A stretch of DNA of 64,000 nt from Trichosphaerium sp. ATCC 40318 (Eukaryota > Discosea > Flabellinia > Trichosidae). Positions 24,001-37,997 of the stretch are shown piece by piece (the first letter of the stretch is position 1; each line of letters opens with the position of its first letter). The stretch is from the NCBI GenBank assembly GCA_038496445.1, contig JALMLS010000403.1, forward strand, positions 18,816 to 82,815, written 5' to 3'. Position numbers and translations under genes: made by a program. The notes below the pieces were generated by a model. That model did no database searches, was not told the DNA's origin, and saw nothing but the letters and a program-made list of their open reading frames with translations.

Positions 24001-25931
24001 CTAATCAATATGTATGCATTGTGGTTGTTGTTGTTGTACAGGAAGACCAGACCATCCTCCTCTTGGACCATAAGACATTGATTTATCGTAAGATTGTGAT
24101 CGTGGACGCTGTTGTTGGTGCTGGTGAGGAGAAGGAATATAAGCTTGATGTATTTGAGGTTGAGGTTGCTGTTGTGGTTGCTGTTGGTGTTGTTGCCAAG
24201 TAGCTTGTATATTAACTTGTTGTGCGTATGAAGCATTTGTTTGTATTATACGCTAAAGAAAAAAAAGTGTGAGCACGTGCCTTGGAGATGAAAAAAACAA
24301 AAAAACCAGAAAACAAAAAGAAAAAACTACGTACTGTCATTAGAACATCTCTGTTTGTATAAATAGGTGTTTCACCACGTGTTCTTAAAATCTGAAAAAG
24401 TATTTTTGTTGGGACTTGTAGAAGCTCTTGTCGTGTCCAAAAATGAGATGCATTTCTTTTAGCTTGTTCTATAGATACATTAGTACTCATCAAAACAACA
24501 AACTTGAGTAAGAAGTAATCACGTTATTAACCGTGAACAAGAGAAAATGAAAACGAAAAAAAATTACCTATTTCTAATTGTGCGTCGTAGAACTTTCTAA
24601 CTGAAGGTAGACGACCACCATGATCTTGTATGTGATTATTATTGGTTGGTTGCTCAACAATCTGTCCAATAGAAGGTAGACTAACTGATGATATGTTATT
24701 ACTCTTCGAAGTATTTGGTATATTCGAATGAGAAGAAGGGGCATTAACATTTGTATTAGGATTAGCAGAACCGACATTTGTCATTAAATTATTTATCTCA
24801 TAAGCTATAGCCAATACTGCATTTTGATTCTGTGGACCAGCATTCATTTCATCTCTGCATAGAATATAAAAGTCCTTGAGCACGTGGATTGCATGATCTA
24901 AAAAAAGAAACAAAAACGTCAGCAGTTTTTCAATAAAATTGCCAAAAAAAAACGGAAAAAAAACAACTATTTTCGCGCTTCGCTCAGAACCAACCTCATA
25001 AAAGTGTTCACAGAATACAGTTTTACGCTTTTGTTTCCGTAGAGTAGTTAAACTACGAGCTCAAACCGGAGTATAGAATTTTCTGAAAAAACCAAAAAAA
25101 AAAGGCAAAGGAAATCTCCTTTGTTTTTGAAGTACTTTTTGGCTTCAGCCTACGTACTTGTCTTTTGTGAAATGGCGTGATTACCAACACCGAGCTCATT
25201 TGTGATTTGAATTTGCATTTGAACTACAGCAAGAAGCTGAGCATAATGAGAACAAAGCTGTGTAAGACGCTCATCTTCAACTGGAATTAAACCTCCACTA
25301 TAAGTTTGTCTCAGTTGCCTCATCAAGGATGTCATATAAGACGTCAATGCCTCGCTAGTGTTCTATAAACGCATGTGAGATATTATAGACTAATAATAAG
25401 GTCTTACGACAAGCTGATGGAGCACGAAGGGATCTGACTTTGTTGTTGTGCCAAAAGGGTATTTAGGCGGTTCAATAGCTGCTTGTGACCTTATAAAAGG
25501 TAAGTACATGGTTTAAAATGACGTAGATGGACGAGAACGAAATTTCCAAAACATTTTTGTGTTTTTTGATTAAAACTTTCTACGTTTTCACACTTTACTT
25601 TTCTAAATACGCACAAAGCTTTACTCTCTAACACAGTCTTTTTAGTGTTATATTTAGTGCACGATCTGGTACGCTTACTCCTTTTTCCGCCGTGTTTTCG
25701 TACTTCCCTATTCCCGTATCCACCGTGTGTTCTAAGCACATATAAGTTATACGCACATAAAACGAAGGCCGGAAATGACTTTATGGGGTTTTTGAGCGAA
25801 AACAACAAAAAAGTTGAGTAAATAAGACAGAAAATACCGTACGGTTGATCTACTGTAGGCACACAGAACTTTGTACCACTTTGAAGGGCTATTAGCATCT
25901 CTGCGCCACATTGTTCTACTTCTGTCGCCAT
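24001..25931 (-). CDS. Gln/Asn-rich protein, possibly nuclear
   Basis: I do not recognise the family. The start MATEVEQCGAEMLIALQSG and the helical blocks EALTSYMTSLMRQLRQTY, DERLTQLCSHYAQLLAVVQ, HVLKDFYILCRDEM and FWTRQELLQVPTKILFQIL are amphipathic, and the order (short N-terminal helices, Ser/Asn-rich linker, C-terminal Gln/Pro/His-rich tail of about 80 residues) resembles transcription co-regulators such as Mediator subunits, but no defining motif is visible. The Gln tail is coded by CAA/CAG/CAC runs at 24010-24200. A long intron of about 240 nt (24904-25160) is needed to join the two halves; if it is wrong there are two genes. The direction and start are firm because all exons follow one strand and frame. 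Confidence 0.55.
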
Positions 25932-26128
25932 AGTTGTTTGTTTGTTTAATTATGTGTTTAAATAGTAAAAAAAAAGAGCCGGACAAACGTGTGCTTGTGA
26001 GTTGCTGTAATGTTGGTGTTCGTTCAACAAAGAATGTCTCAGCAAATTGGGAACAATGATTCTTGAATAGGAAATAGGTGTCTTTCGGCATCGATATTGT
26101 TGGGTGTGTTAAAGGGAAAACAAGCGCT

Positions 26129-26638
26129 ATGGATCCTTTATTTTACGGTTTAAGCAAAAACCAACCATAACTGTTTACGACGCAGTAACACCAATCAAAC
26201 GTACGCTATACGTACTTGTACGTGATTTTAAGCGTACAACAGGCAATTTACTATGTCTCCTTTTCTATCGTACTTTTGAAGAAGTTCATGCACAAACCGT
26301 GCTAGGTGCTCTTTGGGCGAATAGAAATCAAACACGTGAGGAACAAGGCGGTATGGCCGAAAACACACGAAAAAGTGTACAAAAAGGTGTGCAGTGTTAA
26401 AGGACGGAGATACTATGGTTGTTTTTAGTTGCACTACACTTCATTAATAAAGATCTATGGAGGTACTAAAAATGACAATTTAAACAAAATTCGGACAGAT
26501 TTGATAGCAAAAAAGAACAAGTACAAAAAGGGGTTTAAACCAACACCAATCAAATATGACAAAACCTATTCAACTAAAAAAAGCCGAAGCCTTAAAAAAA
26601 AAAATGTACAAAACTTTAAAAACGTACAACGTTATTAA
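26129..26638 (+). CDS. Hypothetical basic protein (two or three exons)
   Basis: I do not recognise it. ATG 26129 followed by a short intron (36 nt) and a second intron near 26371-26425 gives about 135 residues: MDPLFYV, then RTLYVLVRDFKRTTGNLLC and a strongly Lys-rich C-terminus (KKNKYKKGFKPTPIKYDK). The basic tail suggests nucleic-acid or ribosome association, which is inference. A competing minus-strand ORF covers 26228-26434 and ends with ENLLQKYDRKG-like sequence; I prefer the plus reading because it supplies an ATG, splice sites and two open exons in register. Confidence 0.35.
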
Positions 26639-26768
26639 TAATAGCTACGTACAACAACAATAAATGGTATCGCCATTAAGGAGAAACTATCAAAGTTCCA
26701 CAGTTAAAATAACCGCAAAGGGTTGATGGTCGTTTTTTCTGTTTTTTACGCAGTTTCTTTGATTAAAG

Positions 26769-28761
<1,993 letters not shown>

Positions 28762-29143
28762 GTGCAACCACCAGTGCGTACTAGGCTAGCGCTTGCTCGT
28801 TCCAGTCTATATGCGCGTAAAATTCATTAAACGACTTCTCGCTGTGCGTCGCAAGCAAAGTCTCTTTTTGCCTTCGCGAAAAAGACGAAATTTCCTGAGC
28901 TACACATTTTGAAACTAAAGCGAATTGATACTCCGCAGTTATACTACGTAGCGCTTTGCGTTGGGTTTGGCTATAAAAATTCGCTTGGTAAGTGCCTAGT
29001 CATCAAACGCTGAATTACTCAGACCGTACGCACATTAAATTTACAACACTGCTTGCCTTCGCCCGTTCTGTGACGCCTGCACAATCCGGTAATTCTTTAA
29101 AACGTGCTTAGTATTTTATGACTGGAAAGCACCATTTCCCATA
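28762..29143. promoter_or_regulatory. Divergent promoter region
   Basis: The gap between the LKB1-like and DHDDS start codons. It is richer in G and C than the flanks and contains no convincing ORF. It must hold both promoters; I see no clear TATA box. Confidence 0.45.
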
Positions 29144-30493
29144 ATGTCTGAGAAGTCTGGAGTGCTGTCAGCGCTTTACAACTATTGTGATGGACTAGTA
29201 AAGTATTTTGCTATGAGTACGCTTAAATGCGGACCAATACCCAAGCATGTCGCCATTATAATGGATGGTAACCGCCGTTATGCGCGAAGACGAAATTTGG
29301 CAGTATGGAAAGGACATAAAAGTGGAGAACAGGCTCTGGTGAAGGTACAGCGCCTCTACATACCATAAAAACATGATAAAAACGTGCTTTTTACATAAAA
29401 TTACCCAAACGGGCCTAACAATTGTTTAGACACTTAAACTATGCTTGGAGCTTGGCATAGAAACCGTAACAGTATTTGCGTGGAGTATTGATAATTTCAA
29501 GCGACAGAAAGAAGAGGTGAATAAAATAATGGCTATGGCTACAAGAAAGTGTAGGCAGCTTATAGAAGACGAGTACGAAATCATTGTATACTTTTCTGCG
29601 CTAAATGACACGGAACAGTCACCTATCAAAGAACAATCGTATACGCATATTCGGTGATACTTCTCTACTACCAGAGGAATTACAGCGTGCTATGGCAAAG
29701 GCAGAGTTACTTTCAAAAAACAACACAAAGTACGCCTTATTTTATGCTTCTATAGCGTCTATGGTGTGCTTACTAATGCTGTAGATCTAACCTGAATATT
29801 TGCTTTGCTTATAAGTCAAGTTACGAGATATACAAAGGTTGTAGAGATATTGGTGTTGCTGTAAACAAAGGGAAATTAAAAACAGAAGATATCTCACTTC
29901 CACTATTTGAACAATTTTTATACTCTCATGGATGTCAGGAGCCTGATATTATTATACGTACTTCTGGAGAAACGCGTCTGTCTGATTTTATGCTTTGGCA
30001 GGTATGTTATCAACGAAGAAACCAGAGAAATTCAAAACCTCTAAAGAATTTTTATTCATTTTTGTTTTTAGGGAGCTTACTCATGTGTGTTATATTATGA
30101 TGTGTTATGGCCTGAATTTGGTCACTACCATATGTACAGAGCTATAATAGAATATCAAAGAAACTTTGAAGTAATGCAGGCACGTTTAGAAGGAGTACCA
30201 GAAAAGCTCTTTAAAAATTCTCATAATTTTCTGACACTTTCTTGAAGGAGCGTAAACGACTTTACAAACAGGCAGCGGAAAAACAGCAAGATGATCATGA
30301 CTGTAAAATAATTAAAGATAGATTAGCAGCTGGAGATGACTTTGAAGCTTCTTTAGCCGATTTTAGAAAAAGACGAGATCTGCGCGTCTCACAGTTCATA
30401 AATGATTTGAGAAGTAAAGAAGATGAACGAAAATATGAACTATCAAAGTATTATGTCGAAGACATATCAAACAAACTAAAAAAAACATTGTAA
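29144..30493 (+). CDS. cis-Prenyltransferase, dehydrodolichyl diphosphate synthase type
   Basis: The enzyme chain-elongates farnesyl diphosphate with isopentenyl units to make the dolichol precursor used as lipid carrier in protein glycosylation, at the ER membrane. Conserved blocks are in order: HVAIIMDGNRRYARRR with the catalytic Asp, WKGHKSGEQALVK, TVFAWSIDNFKRQKEEVNKI, IIRTSGETRLSDFMLWQ, and LWPEFGHY. The substrate-binding Arg and Ser/Thr of RTSGETR are present. The C-terminal tail (KRLYKQAAEKQQDDH to FINDLRSKEDERKYEL) matches the DHDDS-type tail of animal enzymes that pairs with the NgBR/Nus1 partner. A terminal intron (30212-30262) is needed to add this tail; reading through would stop at a TGA. 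Confidence 0.9.
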
Positions 30494-30805
30494 ATAAAGT
30501 AAGTCTTCAGTTAGCTCAATCGTCACGTGATTTTTTTGGCAAGTGAAAAGAACTTGTTTTGCGTGCAAGAAGAAGACTGCGTTTTCTCGCGGGATTTCAG
30601 CCCCAATGCGAGTCAACCACATTCTTACAAAAAATAATAAAACTCGTGGCTGCCTGTACCAACCGTGTTTATTGTCCAATATATCTATTACGTGACAATA
30701 TAACTCTATCCGAGTACTTTTTCTCAAAAATAAACCCACAGTGTTTGATATAAAAACAAATCAAGGTTTCACACTATAACGCTCTAGAAGATAATTTAGC
30801 ATCCA
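30494..30805. other. Intergenic, no gene seen
   Basis: Short minus-strand frames occur but lack coding character. One CACGTG palindrome lies at about 30524. It is the putative promoter of the intronless repeat gene that follows. Confidence 0.5.
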
Positions 30806-31861
30806 ATGACTCATAAATCGTCAAAATATGGGTTCTCTTCGGCAAATGCTACCGTTTATACTCTGCTAGACCTTCCCTTTGATATTCAACGGTATATGTG
30901 CGCTTTCAACGAGGAAACGTTCTCAAAGTTTCATGTACTCTCGAAAAGAGCTGCAATGAACACTCATTACAATGCCAACCTTGAAAAAAAAGGCAAGTGG
31001 ATGCGTTGGTATGAGAGTGGCCAGATATTAAGTACTGCGATGATTAAGGATGGTAAAAGAAATGGAGAAACCAAGGAGTGGTATGAAAATGGACAACTGG
31101 AGGGAGTCGTCATGTTTGTTAATGGTAAGGAAAGACAAGTGAAGCAGTGGAATGAGAATGGACAACTTTGTACAGATATCACCTACGTCAATGGCAAGCA
31201 AAACGGACAAGTGAAGCAGTTTCATGAGAATGGACAATTATATGCGGCCCTTACCTATGTAAATGGTAAGGAACATGGAGAATTGAAACAGTGGAGTGAA
31301 AATGGTACTCTGTTGTTACTTGCTAACTTTGATAATGGTATACAAATTGATGCAAAAAAGTGGCATGAGAATGGACAGGTTCATAGTTATGCTCCGTTTG
31401 TTGATGGTAAACAACATGGAGAAGTTAAGAAGTGGAGCGAAAATGGGACACTAGCATTAAGTGCCAAATTTGACAATGGTAAAAAAGTTTATGCAAAAAC
31501 CTGGCATGAGAATGGACAGGTTAATACTTACATTTTATTTTCTGATGGTAAACCAACTGGTGAGTGTAAGCAGTGGCATGAAAATGGGCAACTTGCAATG
31601 CAAATGACATATGAAGATTATAAGATAAAGGGTGAGTGTAGGCAGTGGTATGATAATGGACAACTCTCTTTAGTAACTACATCAATTAATGGCAAAAAAA
31701 CCGGTGAGTACAAAGAGTGGCATCGTAATGGACAACTTGCTGTACAAACAATATTTGCTGATGATGAACTAAACGGTGAGTACAAACAGTGGCATGAAAA
31801 CGGACAACTTGCTAGATGTACATTGTACAAAGATGGTGAAGAAATAACTGGGGACATCTAA
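30806..31861 (+). CDS. Intronless protein of about a dozen 23-residue MORN/YwqK-like repeats
   Basis: A single uninterrupted ORF of 351 codons. The first 50 residues contain LLDLPFDIQRYMCAFNEETF, which resembles a short F-box-like or helical cap. The rest is a chain of 12-13 units with the consensus 'G-x-x-x-x-W-x-x-NGQL ... NGK-x-x-GE', for example QWHENGQLA and EWHRNGQLAV. This is the MORN_2/YwqK-type repeat known from bacteria and abundant in giant-virus genomes (Marseilleviridae, Mimiviridae and relatives), sometimes after an F-box. The function is unknown; repeats of this kind are thought to be binding surfaces. No intron is present although nearly every neighbour is split by introns. 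The repeats are diverged from one another at DNA level. Confidence 0.85.
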   Translation: MTHKSSKYGFSSANATVYTLLDLPFDIQRYMCAFNEETFSKFHVLSKRAAMNTHYNANLEKKGKWMRWYESGQILSTAMIKDGKRNGETKEWYENGQLEGVVMFVNGKERQVKQWNENGQLCTDITYVNGKQNGQVKQFHENGQLYAALTYVNGKEHGELKQWSENGTLLLLANFDNGIQIDAKKWHENGQVHSYAPFVDGKQHGEVKKWSENGTLALSAKFDNGKKVYAKTWHENGQVNTYILFSDGKPTGECKQWHENGQLAMQMTYEDYKIKGECRQWYDNGQLSLVTTSINGKKTGEYKEWHRNGQLAVQTIFADDELNGEYKQWHENGQLARCTLYKDGEEITGDI

Positions 31862-32598
31862 GAGAAGAAATACCTCAATGATTTTCCTCCAGTGTAAAAA
31901 TAAAAGTTGTTTTTTTCCACATTCAGATATTTAGTGCCTTGTACACAGCAAGGTGTATGTACTAAAGAACATTGAGGAAAGTTATGTTGGCTGCATGTGA
32001 TGAAGAACTCGCACAAGTACAACAAAGTGAAATATAAACATAGGGATTACTCTTGAAGGGCTGCCAGAAATACTTTGAACAAAATTGTATGCACGTTTTG
32101 GATTATCCGTTTTATCTCTGGATACAGTTGAAACCAATAAGAATTCTTCGGATACTAACACATAGTAAATAAACAGAATGAAATGAAGCCATTCGATCTC
32201 ATATTGACAATTTGTGATTAGTTATGCCACACGAGGGTCATGAAATCGAGAACAATAGATGTGCTACTAATCTTAAAAAACCAACATTCTGAGATTTGTT
32301 CCTACTTTCTCGTCTGGCACTGACAAATCACATGATCATACTGAACCAACAGCAACATTTTGTTGTTTGAATAAAATAAACTCGAAAAAAAACAAGCTCC
32401 ACCAGAAATAGTTTTAAAGTTAATTTTATTACATCTTTATAAACCTAAAGTACACATAGGGGTTGGGGTTTTTTGTATAATGATACAGTCTAAACAAGAC
32501 CCACTTTTTCATTAGGCTTAAAAAAAAGCCTTCAGAAAAGCGATCAATGTCCGGAAAAAGGGCTGGTTTATAAAAAAAAAGAATGCAAGTGCTTGAGT
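31862..32598. other. Convergent intergenic gap of about 740 bp
   Basis: Lies between the 3' ends of the intronless repeat gene and the UBE2S gene. It contains only short broken frames. No RNA gene was recognised. AT-rich stretches near 32330-32470 may act as polyadenylation regions for both genes. Confidence 0.5.
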
Positions 32599-33641
32599 TT
32601 ATAAGCGCTTGAGGCTTCTTTTTTGGTTTCTCTTATTACGGTTCTTGCTTGTAGCTTTGCGTTTACCAGAGGCAGTACTCTTAGCACCTGTTTCAGACGC
32701 AGCACCACTATAAAAAAAAACACGTGTTAATTGAATGAAAAAAACGTGAAGTGTGTTTCGTCATTAGGGTTTAACGTACGTTTTGGTCTTTTCTGTTGAT
32801 GTCTTAAGACTAGGCGCATGGATTTTTGTCATCATGGCGGCATGTTTGCAGTACTCTTCGAACAAGATGTCAGGAGATGTCAAATTCAAAAAAACCCAAA
32901 TGGAATTTGTAAAGCGAGTTATTTCGTTAGAATAAGAAACAACGTCATTACTGATGTACTAGTAAGCTTACCTGAGTAGTTTTCTTGCATTAGACGAGAA
33001 GCTTCTGGATTAAGAGCGGAATCTGGGTTAGGGACAATCAAAAGGCATTTAATCGTCTAGGTAAAGCAGTTAGCGTAGAACTAAGTGATCTAAAGTGAAT
33101 CTTACCAAAAGAATGTGTTTTATGCCGAGATCTTGCTTCCAATCCTTTTTGAGTGTGTTTACACAAATCTCTCCCTTAGCAGATACGTTTGGATGGTATA
33201 TTTTTGTTACAAAGAAGCCTACAAGCGAGAACAATCAGATTTTCATTTTTTCAGTTTTTTTTTGTTTACCTTTTGGTGGGCTTGCAGGATACTCAGATCC
33301 TAGCTTCAGCTTGACACGAAACACTCCTCCGTCGTAAGGTGTGTCGCCTTCATTGGATAATTTAGTAAATGTGCTACAAAGCTTTATAGCTTTAAAAATA
33401 CGTACATGGTCCTTCAATGGTTGCGTTTATCTCTGTTATGTCGGAACTGATCAAAATTTAGAAACAAAACGGTCAAAAAACGACGTACTCGTTTGGAACA
33501 ACTTTGATACCTTCCATTGGACTCTGTGCGAATTGTTTCAATTCTTTAATCACTTTACGTAGCACGTTAGGCTTTATATTTTCGTTATTTGCCTATTAGT
33601 GGTTAGAATGCGATCTACAAGCGTGGATGTACCATCATCAT
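32599..33641 (-). CDS. UBE2S: Ubiquitin-conjugating enzyme E2, UBE2S type
   Basis: UBE2S extends Lys11-linked chains for the anaphase-promoting complex. The core is present across seven short exons: [20 protein letters not shown], the block [20 protein letters not shown], then [17 protein letters not shown], and the catalytic Cys in [20 protein letters not shown] with [20 protein letters not shown]. The UBE2S signature is the order [14 protein letters not shown] Lys/Arg-rich C-terminal tail ends in LKRL, matching the animal UBE2S tail that contacts the complex (animal tails also end in basic Lys and Leu). I took the ATG-ATG-ATG cluster at 33633-33641 as the start because the first exon joins in frame; MMM is unusual and any of the three may be used. 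Confidence 0.85.
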
Positions 33642-34027
33642 GTTGTGTGTATCCTGTAACGGTTATGTAAATTTGTAGTAAGGCGGTAAACTGGATTTTG
33701 CCTGTTAAATTCCATCACTACCTTCAAGCACAATAACACTTGTCGTAACCAACGCAATACGCTGGCACCACTTCTATGATACAACTGCCTGTGTTATTCG
33801 GCGCTGCCTGTCGGTTTAAAACATCCTTAATCGGAATATCAAAAAAACAGTTGTTTCTGGGTTGTTTTACGTGTGAAAACATTACTGGCTATTTTTAAAA
33901 GTGTTCCTAGCTACTTTTATTCAAATTTTTTTTTCTATCTTTACAAACGATTCTCTCTTTTTCTTCAAATCTTCTTGCAGTTTGGGCCTCTGGATTACTG
34001 TTTTTTGCGCCAACAGTCTTATGGAGT
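33642..34027. other. Intergenic, no gene seen
   Basis: The gap between the UBE2S start and the end of the next minus-strand gene. It contains no credible exon. It probably holds the UBE2S promoter. Confidence 0.45.
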
Positions 34028-36186
<2,159 letters not shown>

Positions 36187-36531
36187 GGTGTTGTGGTTTA
36201 ATGGGTGAGTTTTATTTGCGTCTGTTTTACCTAAAAATGTGATTTACAAAGTCTTTGCCCATCTCATCTTCAAAAGCAATCAAAGCACAAAAGTACACCG
36301 CCATCAAAAAAAGAACGCGAAAAACGTTACGTATAGCTATGAGGAGCAAAGAATTATTTTTTTTATTGAGGGAGATTGCAGGTTTTTTTTTTCGCTTTCA
36401 GAAAAAAGCATGAAAATAAGTTGACTGGATACGTCCTCCAGCGATTTTTTGTATTATACATTATGCTGCATTCAATGCATTGATTCACGTTGTCAACTCC
36501 CAAAAATATCACGCAGTACTAAAACACAAGA
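36187..36531. other. Intergenic, no gene seen
   Basis: The gap between the PH-AGC kinase start and the end of the DnaJ gene on the same strand. Only broken short frames. Confidence 0.5.
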
Positions 36532-37965
36532 TTAAACAAGGAAAAAGTGAATAAAATTTCCTCCGGTATCCTTTTGGACAGGGTTGGTACCTTGTTTTTG
36601 GTTACCAGTGAGCGTCTTAGGGAAGTCTACATTAATCGTTACGTAAATGTTACCTCTACTATCGGTAGAGTCTTTAACAGGCATTCCTTCACCCTTGGGA
36701 GCATTAGGGTGTTTCAAAGAAGAAAGCTTCGTGTCGTACTCGTAACACAACGACTTGGCCATGTTCAGTGATACCATCTCGCTCCACTACGACAACTTCA
36801 CCTCCAAAGAATGGTATCTCCTTCTTAAATCCTACCAAAGACTGTTTTTTGAAATGTAACGGTAAGTATCAAATGGTACAGTTCAACAAAAAAAAACTAC
36901 ATACTTGCACGAAGTTTATTTTCATAGTTGTCTTCAAATGTGGTGCATTCAGTTCATATTTATGGTGAGGTATAAGAAGCTATAATATGTTTAGTACTGT
37001 AATTGCAGCACTAAAAGTTGAATGAGGTTCTTCGTACCACTGTGAACACCAAATCTCCCGGCACCTTACCTTCTTCTTTATCACCTTCCTCTGAAAAGAC
37101 CTACAGAATGTGAGGCTCAACTACTACTGCGAGGTATATCGTTTGATTTAAAACACATACTATACGGTCTCCGTGTGCCATTCCTTTCTCTACATACACT
37201 GACACAGTCTCATCTCTTGTCCCTTCATCTCCAGTAGACAAAACACGATTAACCTGAAACCGAAAAATGTTAGAACCAAAAGTACAATATCATCCCTCTG
37301 AGCTAACCTCAATCATCCTTCCTTGGTACAAGTCTTCAAGAGTTACCTCTACAAACACTTCCACATCATCAGAGCGTCTAGGACCTTGACGATGACCACC
37401 GCCAAAGTGAAATTCGAAGATATCTTCAAACGGATGACCACCTCCGCCCCTGTTGAGTTAACGTTACTTTTACAAAGTATGTGACGTGGCAAATCCACCG
37501 ACATGCTGTTTGTCGTGTCTCACAACTTACCATCTGTTTCTTCCACCATTCTTTAGGCCCTCTTCACCATAACGGTCGTATTTATCTCGCTTGCCTTTGT
37601 CAGATAAAACGCCATAGGCTATAAGTGTCAGAAATCGCAATTATATGCGTAGTACCCTCTGTCAACGCTTGGAATTTCTCAGTGTCTCCGGTTGGCTGTA
37701 TTTTATTTATTAATAGTGATCAAATAACTAAACTACCTTGTCAGGATGCATTATGAGCGATTTTTTGCGGTATGCACGCTTAATTTCCTGTTGTGTTGCT
37801 ACATATTGGATTAACAGTTTAAAATGTTGACAAACGCGCTGTACCTGATTTGGGGACGCCCAAAACGGCGTAAAAATCTTTCTCACATGCTACTTGCGCA
37901 ATAAATGCAATCAATAGCAAAATGCCATACAATAACAAGCACCTACACCCTGAGGCTGTGTTCAT
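36532..37965 (-). CDS. ER-lumenal DnaJ (Hsp40) co-chaperone
   Basis: The start has a strong signal peptide (CRCLLLYGILLLIAFIAQVA), then directly KDFYAVLGVPKSG and the J domain with AYRKKSLIMHPDK, so the His-Pro-Asp that stimulates Hsp70 ATPase is present. A Gly-rich linker (GRGGGGHPFEDIFEFHFGG) and the C-terminal substrate-binding domain (VFVEVTLEDLYQGRMIEV, then SLVGFKKEIPFFGGEVV, and GNIYVTINVDFPKTL) follow. This fits ERdj3/DNAJB11 and Scj1, but the Cys-rich insert of those proteins is absent: the sequence goes from GRMIEVNRVL straight to DETVSVYVEKGM. A frame change near 36755 is best explained by a very short intron (36727-36754). I see no C-terminal ER retention motif. The start lies only 32 bp from the divergent gene at 37998. 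Confidence 0.82.
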
Positions 37966-37997
37966 GCTGCAACAAAACGTGAGTAAATACGTACTTG
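37966..37997. promoter_or_regulatory. 32 bp gap between divergent start codons
   Basis: Two ATG codons face away from each other across only 32 bases, so promoter elements or 5' leaders of the two genes must overlap each other's coding region. The upstream ATG assignment of the plus-strand gene is the weaker one. Confidence 0.5.

Noticed and set aside
26228-26434. Minus-strand ORF ending near 26228
   Set aside because: It conflicts with a plus-strand spliced model that has an ATG and two introns; both are weak, so the plus model was kept at low confidence.
30967-31857. Three minus-strand ORFs with repeated Pro/Ser/Leu blocks
   Set aside because: They are antisense shadows of the intronless repeat gene on the plus strand.
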